64,000 nt of DNA from Polyporus tsugae. Its lineage: Eukaryota; Basidiomycota; Agaricomycetes; Polyporales; Polyporaceae. Both the position numbers and the translations under genes were made by a program. Positions within the stretch are counted from its first letter, which is position 1. Every line of letters begins with the position of its first letter. Where the stretch lies: assembly GCA_024305745.1 (NCBI GenBank), contig JAHRBS010000007.1, forward strand, positions 2,232,001 through 2,296,000. The letters are read 5' to 3'. The notes under the pieces were generated by a model that worked only from the letters and a program-made list of their open reading frames with translations, ran no database searches and was not told the DNA's origin. Below are positions 55,932 through 64,000 of this stretch, one piece after another.

Positions 55932-57627
55932 TCATCGGAACTCGAAGCACGAGCTCGTGTGCTCGGGTACATGCACAAGAGACAGCTGCTGGTACCTGCA
56001 TGGAATCCGTCAGTATTGAATATACGGCCATCTCTGGGACGTCACACTCACGGTTCAGAATTCTGGTGGAAGTAGAATCCACTCATCGTCGCCACGTTGG
56101 ACGGGAAGCCCCGCGAAGCAGACCGGCCTGTTCTGCGTGCACCCCGCGTCACGGAGATACGACGAGATCTGGATGGCGTTTCGGGCTTGGTCGTATGAGT
56201 CGTGGGTGGCGTCGCCATCTCAACATTCTCCTCCACAGGAGAAGGCAGCTGCACTGCGCCAGACTGCTGAGGGTTAAAGTCTACGCAAACGTAGTAGAAG
56301 CCTGTGAAACCAGCATAAACATACGTTAATCTGCAATCCCGATGACGCTTCCAGGAGGATGACGGTATCAAGGGAGTGGACGGAGGCCGATGTGGATATG
56401 GAGGGGACAGATTGGCATGGTGTTACCCACCTGCAAAGCTCGCGCCGTTGATGTCTTGAACCCGATGGTCAGGAACGAGGAACTTCTCCTTCCAACGCAT
56501 GAACACCGCGCCCCGGTTGAGGGCATCCTGCATCGTCAGATGTGGCTTCTTGAGCTCGTTCTTCACATGTCGGAAGGCGGGGAATCGGGCCCAGTGCACC
56601 ATGTCCTCCTGCTCATTCGCTCCCCAATTACGCGTCAGGAAGCCGTATCGGCTGCCAATGATCTCGGCGTCAAAGTACGTTGTGAGCTCCGGCCAGTCGT
56701 CCGTCAGCCCACGGATTCGAAGGTATCCGCACAAGTGCGATGAGGAGAAGTCGACGTCCTGTCGAGGGGGTACCGTTCAAGCACCTCCGCAAATCTAACC
56801 ACAAACTGAACCACACCACGCACCACGATAGTGACGTTGACGTCGTAGCTATTCCTGCCGCTCTTCTGTGTCCCTTGGAAAGTGGCGCCAGGGTAGAGAC
56901 AATGATGGCCTTGGGAACGGGCCCGGAGGCGGGTGATATCCAAAAGAGGGTCTGGGGTGGAAGATGATGCTGCATGGGAACGTTGTCGGTAGCCCGATGA
57001 GTGTGAGACGGGGAGTAGCTCAGTGCGTCGTCCGGATGGTGTTTGGGAAGCGGAGGCGGGAGGAGCGGCGGTGTCGATCGGCGCAAGGGTCGGACGGGTC
57101 AGAACGGGTGAAGAGATAGTTGAATTAGGGAGGCGCGGGGACTGGACGGGACCAGAGCCAGACGCAGACGATGTGCTCGTCAAGGGCTCGACCACAGGCG
57201 CAGCGGCTGGCGACAAGGCGCGTGGTGGAGCGACGTGGACATCCATGGATATATCCTGTTGTGACTGACAAGGTTCAATGGCCGGGGGGCTGGGCGGGAT
57301 CGCGAGTTGAGTAAGCTCGTGGACCTGCTGTTGAGCCTCATTGCCTGCAGGCTGCAACGATGCCGCGCGACGGAGGAGTTCCCTCTCCACTTCGGCAAAC
57401 AGACCTTCCCGGGGGGGAGGGGGGGGACGAGAGCGACACGAGGCGCATACTGGGCTGGGGTCAACAATTGTAGCGTCATTGGTGTCATGTCCGTGAAGAG
57501 AGAAGGGCGCGCTGGCTGGTTCGGCGGCGAGGGGACACCGGCAAACAAAGCAGAGCTTGACCTGCAAGTGCTGAGGGTCTGGCTGGGAAACGTCGTGTAG
57601 GACAGGGGGAGCGTGTTCGGCAGGCAT
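55932..57627 (-). CDS. GID4: GID/CTLH ubiquitin ligase substrate receptor Gid4 (Vid24)
   Basis: Beta-barrel receptor that binds Pro/N-degrons and feeds gluconeogenic enzymes to the GID E3 ligase. Four exons (57627-56824, 56758-56431, 56301-56052, 55995-55932) close to 481 aa. The conserved core begins LYPGATFQGTQKSGRNSYDV and continues DVDFSSSHLCGYLRIRGLTD, WPELTTYFDAEIIGSRYGFL, TRNWGANEQEDMVHWARF, GAVFMRWKEKFLVPDHRVQD, INGASFAG/FYYVCVDF, MSGFYFHQNSEPYQQLSL, ending SSCFEFR. The first 230 residues are not part of the usual fold: a CFVCRCPL...VCASC cysteine pair at about 25-70, then a P/S/A-rich linker. A disordered insert (about 50 residues, P/T/R-rich) sits between the last two core strands. 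Confidence 0.94.
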
Positions 57628-59858
57628 TGTAGGAGTCGGTGTAGGGAGGTGGGATGGTCGCTGGCGAGGAGAGGGAAGGTGGGAGAGGAGAAGAGGGAAG
57701 TGGAGAGTGTGGGAGACGACCGCCGCTTCTGACCTGAACACCCTCTTCAGCATGCGCAATCGCCAGTCACAGCTGGCTCCGCGGCAATCACCCGTCCCGT
57801 CCTTCCCTCGCCCTCTCAGCTCTCGACAAACACAATCGCCATGGTGCATTCCCAACTCGACTATAGCCACCGGCCCAGCCCAGCCCCGAAGAATAAACCC
57901 GTATACGCCGCCCGCGCGTTGGCCGTTGTCCTTGCACTCCACATAAGTACTATCCCCGCGAGAAGAGCACAGCCCCGTCTCCTGATTCACCTCCGCATGC
58001 CTCTCAACGGTCTGTCAAACTCGATGCGGTTAAGCCTGCGGTAAGCCCCTCACTCGAGCAAATAACGACTCCCATCTACCGCGGCAATATTACACAGTCG
58101 CCCGGATGTCCTCCATCAGCGTTTTCCGTGTTCTATAAACGACCTCTAGATCGTCCCTGCCCGGGAGGGTGGCATATGCAACGTAGCCTCTGATTCCGGC
58201 CTCGACCCCCCCAAGCGCCGCGCGCCAGCACAAGCCTCCGTCCCGAGTAGCGGACATTCTACACCTCTTCCCCCCACTCGGTTGGCGCTGCTAGTAGGGC
58301 TGCCCGGTCCTGCGACGCCTATCCGGACATCGCCCGCATTCGCGATGTCTGGGAAGTCGATACGCTCCGAGCAGGGGTCATCCAAACTCTCCTTCTCGCT
58401 TCTCCTTCCGCCGGCTTCTTCGTCTTCTCTAGGCACTCTTCCTACCCCTGCCTCTTGCCTGCCTCGCGACTCGCTCCAAGCTCCGCTCGCTCCTACCGCA
58501 TGGTGTGGCTGTTGACCCCCTACTCCTATTCCCGGTGTTGTCAGCAGCTCGCCTCCGAGGTAGTTTCCTGGACGCGAATGTCGCGCAGTGAAGAGCAGCG
58601 ATGCCCTGCAGATGTCCCCGTGGCTGAAATTTGAATGGAATCACTCCTATCCTGAGCATCGCCCAGTGCGCCGAAAAGCTTGGTCTGCCCACTCGCAATG
58701 GTTCCTCCGACCTCGCCATCGCGAACATCCCGCTAGCATCGACGTTGTGGATTGGTGCGTACATAGTTGAATTCCGAGGACCATCACGCATCACCGCCTG
58801 CCAGTTTAGCGCCAACAAAGCGCTCAGCAGACCTCTTAATTAACCACAGCATCCCGGCTAGCCCCGCATCGCGGTCAGCCACATTGCGGCGTGGTCATCC
58901 AAAGCGGCGTATTGCCCGCCTCCAGATCCAGTGAAATGGATTATCGGTCCCGATCCTGTTGCGCGAGCACCATCCACTCTCCAGCGTTTCTGTCGGCGAA
59001 TTAAATCAATTGAAAGCCAACGCGGGATGTGCACTGCTCGCACTCGCGGCAGGCTTCTTAATCAAAGCATCACCGCTGGAGTTTGAGGATCCCATGTATC
59101 ATTGAGACCATTATGTACACAAGAGGGTCACAGTTACCGTCTTCGCAGGTCCATCTTCTCACAGCAAACACACAGAAACGCGTCGCATACCCACCGAACC
59201 GCCACCCCCGCCCCATGTGTGGTGAAGTCTTGATGAGATCTGTCGTGGTCAGTCCGATTTCGTGCGCGGTATTGCCGATCGTTGTCGTCGCGGGAGCACC
59301 TGGACGATTCACGGAGCCTTTGCGCAGTGCGACTCCGTCAAACTGCGACGCCTCTGGCGCCAAGGGGTGCCGTGTTTCGTGCGTGGTGCCCCGCACGTCA
59401 GTGTCGTACACATCTGGAAGTGTGACCATCGTCTGTGAATAACCATCCAATATCACTAAAAAGGCGCATGCTAGATGTCGCGGAGAAGCCCAAATTGTCA
59501 AACGCTACACCAATTATATGAACAAGGTGAGGTATGCAATGCAAGAAATATTGGTACACATGACGAGGGCCGGTCCAAACTAACTGAAAGGCATCTGCAG
59601 GATACTACGACGGACAAGGCGGGAGATGGTGACAGCACTATTACATTGTCAAACATCACGAGCGGGAGGAAGTAGGGTCGTCCGTAGCTGGGAATCGTCC
59701 ATGAACGTCTATGCTGTCTATGATATAATGGGGATGCGGGGGTTGTGTGTCGACTGCGGTTTGATGTGGTCTATCCCAGCTCAACGTCAAACCTCAAACC
59801 AGAACCTCTCGTGTGGTCACAAGACGCGACCCACTCAGAGCTTGAAAGCACCAGCGGT
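57628..59858. other. 2.2-kb region without a recognised gene
   Basis: No gene can be supported with confidence. The left part (57841-58515, plus strand) has P/S-rich frames that could be joined into a short protein starting MVHSQLDYSHRPSPAP, but no intron set is compelling and no domain is visible. The right part is ordinary intergenic sequence leading to the MFS stop. Confidence 0.45.
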
Positions 59859-62676
59859 TTAGTTGTTGTCGGAGCCGCCGTTCGACTTCTTTTCATCTTC
59901 CTTCTCGTCCAAGCCACGGATGGTGACGTCCTCCGCGGTATCGTTACGAGAAATCGACTCGACGGCGATTGCAGGGACGCTCAAATCAGGGTCTGGCTCT
60001 GCCGGTGTCGGTGCCTCAATGTCCGCAGCCTGGCTTTCTGGTCCCTCCCCAGCCTTGCGCACCACACGTTTGAGCGTGTACGCACGGAGGAATAGCGCTG
60101 TGAAAGATGTATTAGTGATCGTCGGAAAACCCATGATAAATGGGGACGAATGAATGTGCGCACTGAGGATGAGGCCCACGCCCATCATAGGGCAGTTGAC
60201 GATCCAGATGGTGCCGATTGCTCGCGTGTACGCGTGGGTCAAAGCGACTCGCTCAGCGGTGTCCTGAGCGATTACAAACACAGGGCCGTTAATGATCTCA
60301 CAAAGACTACCACCGCAGCGAATGCACGTACCGCGATGCGCGGGATCTGTTTAACAAGCTGCGTCAGGGCCGACGGGGACGTATCGATAGTGAGACCGGG
60401 AATCTTGGCGATACGTTGGCGCAATTCCTGCAGGAGCAGTGTTAAAAAGCTCGACGGTCCGAAAACAACCGCAAACATACGCTAGAAATGATAGCTTGCC
60501 CGACGGAGATACCGACGGTGCCGCCGAGTGTCCTGATCAGGACGAAGGCAGCGGTACTTGTGGCCATGTCTTTCAACGGCATTGCAGCTTGCAAAGCAAT
60601 GAGGGGTGTCTGCATGAAAGCCCGGGATTCAGTGAAAATGTCCGTAGCAATCTCCAGAAAGTGCGAACTTACCTGGAACAAGCAACCAACGCCTATCGCG
60701 GTAACAAAGGGGTACAAGACCCGCTCGGCACTACAGCAGGAGAGATGAACAAGAAATTTGGCGGTCAGACCGCAAACGCTCACGTATTGGAGGTGTCGTC
60801 GAGCGTTATCATGAGGCCCCATCCGAGAGTCATGATAGCCCAGGCCGCCCACATGACAGGCCGCCACCTTCCTGTGCGGGAAATGATCTGGCCAGAAACA
60901 ATGGACATCAAGGCTCCAGAAAGAGAGAATGGCAACATCCTATATGTCTTTGTAAGAATGCCTGAAGACCAGCAGGAGGTGAGGGAACTTACCGCACGCC
61001 GGCGCCGGTGGCGGAAGAACCGAGCACTTGGAAGTACACCGGTAGGTAGTACGAGCCGGCGAAGAAGCCGAACGCATGGAAGAAAACAGTGATCAAGAGG
61101 AGTCCTGTTGTACGCGTCTATGAAAGGGAAGTTAATCGCGAGAGAAATTGCATGAGAGACTTATGTGGAAACGAACCTTGAAGAGTCGGGGCGGAATAAT
61201 GGGCGAACGATTCGTGTATAGTTCGTTCAATGATGCGACAATCAACAGGACGACCCCAATAACGAGAGGGGCGATAGTCTGCGGGGTAGACCCTTCACAG
61301 AAAAGAACAGTCAGTGTGTCACCTTGTCGTTTGAGCATAAGATCGACATACAACTAGTTTCGCTGAAGTTGAATCCTAGCAATATAAGGACAACGCCAGC
61401 AATGATAATAAGCAATCCCGCGAAGTCGAAATCGCTGAGGTGTTCCCTGAAACCTCGACCTTGGTGAGGGTTAAGGTTTAAGAACAAGAACAGCAAAAGG
61501 AATCCGACGCCGCCGGTGGGTCTGCGTAAGGTACGAGAAGTCAGCGGACCTGATATTGGAGCGGCACTTGGAAAGTTCTTACAAGTTGATGAAGAAACAC
61601 CTGTCACAGAGCATAAGGATGTTTAGCACAACGTGACACGAAGAAGGCGTGAGTCGTACCATCGCCAAGAGATGTGGTCTGTGAAAACCTGTGGAGGGTC
61701 GAGTTAGTCATGAGAAATAGCTGACGCATGAACGCGCGTACACCACCAAGCAGAGGTCCTATGACACTGCACGATATCGTCAGCCCTAAGACATCGGACA
61801 AACTGTAAAATAACCGACCTAGCAATGCCCCATGTGGCGCCGATATAACCTCCGTACTTGCCCCGCCTGTTGTGAATAAGTGACTGCGGAACCACGCAGA
61901 GTATACACGCGAGACGTACTCTTGCAATGATACAATATCCGAAATGGTGATCTGCACCAGCTGAATGATCCCGCCACCGCCCATGCCTTGGACCGCACGA
62001 GCAACAACCAACCATGTCATGTTTTGGGCTGCACCACATAATGCGGAACCAAGCTAACCAACCAGCATGAGCTTGTGAAAACATATTGTCGGAGCACACT
62101 CACCAGGAAAACCGCAATCGAGGCAAAGAGAACGGGCTTCCGTCCTAGGTTCGGTGTGAACACAGGTCCATAGGCGCCTCGACGAAAGTTCATCCAACGC
62201 ACCAATTACATCAGATAATTTGCCGTACATGGGGGACATTGCGGACGAGGCGAGGAGATACGCGCTAGATGAATGATACACAACACATATGAGCAAAGAA
62301 TGGAGTGGTAGGCTGGATGAACAAACATACCTCCCAACCCAACTGTAGTCATTGCCACCGCCGAGTTTCTCGACGATGGTTGGCAGAGCAGTGGCGACGA
62401 TTGTCTGTGGTATGATGTCAGCGGGTGCCGGTGAGATCTTGCCAAGAATAGCGATCGCGCCGTAGCGGGCCTGGGTGCGATGCATACCTGATCTAAAGCT
62501 GCGAGGAAGATACAGGCCATCAAGCCGGTGAAAACGAGACTCATCCGGTTCTTGGGCAGAACATGTTCCTCGTTGAGCTTCCAGTGTGCTGTGGATTTTG
62601 CGACCTGCCCGCCCGTCTTGACGTCCGAAGAAGGCGGGGAGGGAGTCGTGTCATGTTCGGGCTTTTCCGAGGCCAT
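59859..62676 (-). CDS. MFS drug:H+ antiporter, DHA2 (14-TM) family
   Basis: Plasma- or vacuolar-membrane exporter. The gene has about a dozen introns. The N-terminus is hydrophilic ([17 protein letters not shown]), followed by TM1 [30 protein letters not shown] (the DHA2 '[11 protein letters not shown]' motif) and YSWVGR. Motif A is [20 protein letters not shown] and motif [17 protein letters not shown]; motif C is [18 protein letters not shown]. Later TMs include [95 protein letters not shown] and [18 protein letters not shown]. The C-terminal 70 residues are acidic and disordered. No biosynthetic genes flank it in this window, so a cluster role is not supported; a general toxin/drug or basic-amino-acid exporter is possible. 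Confidence 0.92.
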
Positions 62677-64000
62677 GATTTCACCTTGTACGAGTGCAAC
62701 GAAGGCGGGGATTCACCAGATGCGTCAAGACGCGAAAGACTGGTGCTAGGGAGCTGCAGCGACCTCGGTCTGGAGCGGACGGGAGGGCGGAGGAGGGCAG
62801 AGGCCAGAGGGACGCCATAAGACCTTTGTATGGGATCTTGTGAGGTGAGCGTGACCAATCTGCCGCCTGCGCGTTCTCTCTGCCGAACCGCAGGTCCTGC
62901 GAGCCGAGATTGCCACACCCAATCGCCGTCCGCTTGCAGTACATCGATCCACTGAGGTCCGATGCCTCCCACTGAAACTCCAGTTCCGTCATACTGTATG
63001 GCATCCTCAGCAACCCCGCCGACTACCTCGCGCCGGGGCAATTAAACTTGTGAGACTTGAACACCCTTAATACCCCGCCGCACATATGCATATGGCGGAT
63101 CATTGAAAGCGGCCGCCCGTCGCCTTCCGTCTCGCTCATTCGTTTCGATTCCGCGGGTTCTACCAGACGGTCGCGACACAGATTGGAAATATCGCCCGTC
63201 TTGTTACAGCCTCCCACGCATCTCAGGTGACGCAATTGCAATTTTGCATTTCATGTGCGCCCAATGTGCGCCCCCTTTGTAAGTCTTCGGCCACACAGTA
63301 CTGTGCTTCCGCTGATCACGGAATAGAATAGAAACTATTGCACGATGTTAGTCACTATACCGTCCCGGATTGCGGTACTTAGGATGGTTTCTTCCCTTTG
63401 GGATCGAGAATCGAGATGTGGCTCTATGCTATCGCCTGAATGCTCGAGCTCGCATTCGGTCCAGAGACCGATTCTGGCAACATCCGTAGTGGTGGATCGA
63501 TCGCAACCCAACTCAGCTGCCATTGCATTTGTCGAACTCGTCTAGAACCCAGCGAACCGACCTTGCACCCCCGAGGCTTGTAGTGATGTGCGAAACACTT
63601 CCCCGTATTATATCCACCTCGCCGGCTCCTCGGTGTTCATGGTACGATCTTCGCATACATGAGGACCAGACGGCGCAGTACTAGTGCCGCAGTCATGCCG
63701 GACGTCTCATGCTGTGGCATTCAAGGCTGCAGTCATCCCCTCAGACTAACAGCTTTTATTGAATCCTACGTCCTTCGATGTGTTCAGACGATCCTTCCAT
63801 CTAAATGTAACTCGTCCAGTTCGTCCGCGTACTTACATAACGATACTGGGATCTCTTCCTTACTGAGTTACTCTTACTCTCATTTGAAACCTCATTCATA
63901 TCTATCTTTCTCTTTTTTCAATGTTTTTTTTTCATAACCACGTCTTCCCTTGTGTGTGCTACGCGTTGAATGTGACAGCATCCTCCAACTTCGGCCCAGC
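62677..64000. other. Upstream region of the MFS gene; no gene seen
   Basis: About 1.3 kb to the right edge. Open frames are short and unsupported. The last 250 bp becomes T- and C-rich (including CTTTTTTCAATGTTTTTTTTTC at about 63.91-63.93 kb), as in a 5' leader or 3' UTR of a gene beyond the window. The MFS promoter should lie in the left part. Confidence 0.45.

Noticed and set aside
59859..62676. Secondary-metabolite cluster around the MFS transporter
   Set aside because: No synthase, P450, transferase or cluster regulator is visible on either side within the window.

Overview
The window is nuclear DNA from a filamentous basidiomycete, most likely an Agaricomycete. It is GC-rich and gene-dense. 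Nearly every gene is broken by short introns of about 50-100 nt with GTRNGT donors and YAG acceptors. One protein belongs to the DUF7918 family, which is typical of Agaricomycetes. There is no bacterial-style operon, CRISPR array, prophage or convincing transposon. Exon models were built by hand by joining open frames at consensus splice sites and checking that phase closes; models described as closing have a total coding length divisible by three.

Layout. 0-3 kb: FAM50/XAP5 (-), mitoribosomal uS13m (+), TRAPP subunit Bet3 (-). 3-9 kb: a long upstream region with a four-run G tract, then a 1,188-aa S/P/Q-rich nuclear-regulator-like protein (+). 9.5-14 kb: an orphan 268-aa protein (-), the Bud23 rRNA methyltransferase (+), the Bcs1 AAA ATPase (-). 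14.4-21 kb: a J-domain/ankyrin/RGG protein (+), mitochondrial asparaginyl-tRNA synthetase (-), a small orphan with a 15-nt exon (+), the U1 snRNP protein Luc7 (+). 21-25.6 kb: an LRR/acidic protein (-) and the DUF7918 protein (+). 26-31.9 kb: an Mgr3-like mitochondrial TPR protein (-), the XPD/Rad3 helicase (+), a 76-aa cysteine-rich protein (-). 31.9-35.5 kb: no gene recognised. 35.5-45.5 kb: the Yme1 i-AAA protease (-), a DUF726/Mil1 alpha/beta hydrolase (+), a LEA2-like membrane protein (-), a Zip3/Hei10-like RING protein (-). 46-57.6 kb: a 1,955-aa JmjC protein with an RS tail (+), membrane-type casein kinase 1 (-), the GID ligase receptor Gid4 (-). 57.6-64 kb: a sparse region around a DHA2-type MFS transporter (-).

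Most genes are conserved housekeeping genes. Two themes recur. The first is mitochondrial inner-membrane quality control and biogenesis (Bcs1, Yme1, an Mgr3-like adaptor, uS13m, AsnRS). The second is nuclear RNA and chromatin work (FAM50, Luc7, Rad3, JmjC-RS, Bud23). Several neighbours are divergent with about 180-230 bp between starts (FAM50/uS13m, AsnRS/orphan, Mgr3-like/Rad3), suggesting shared promoters. The points most worth a second look are the JmjC-RS protein with its internal 21-bp minisatellite, the Yme1/Mgr3-like pairing with an apparent start-site frameshift in Yme1, the cysteine-rich microprotein, the J-ankyrin-RGG protein, and Gid4 with an added N-terminal CxxC pair. I found no self-evident new multi-gene system.
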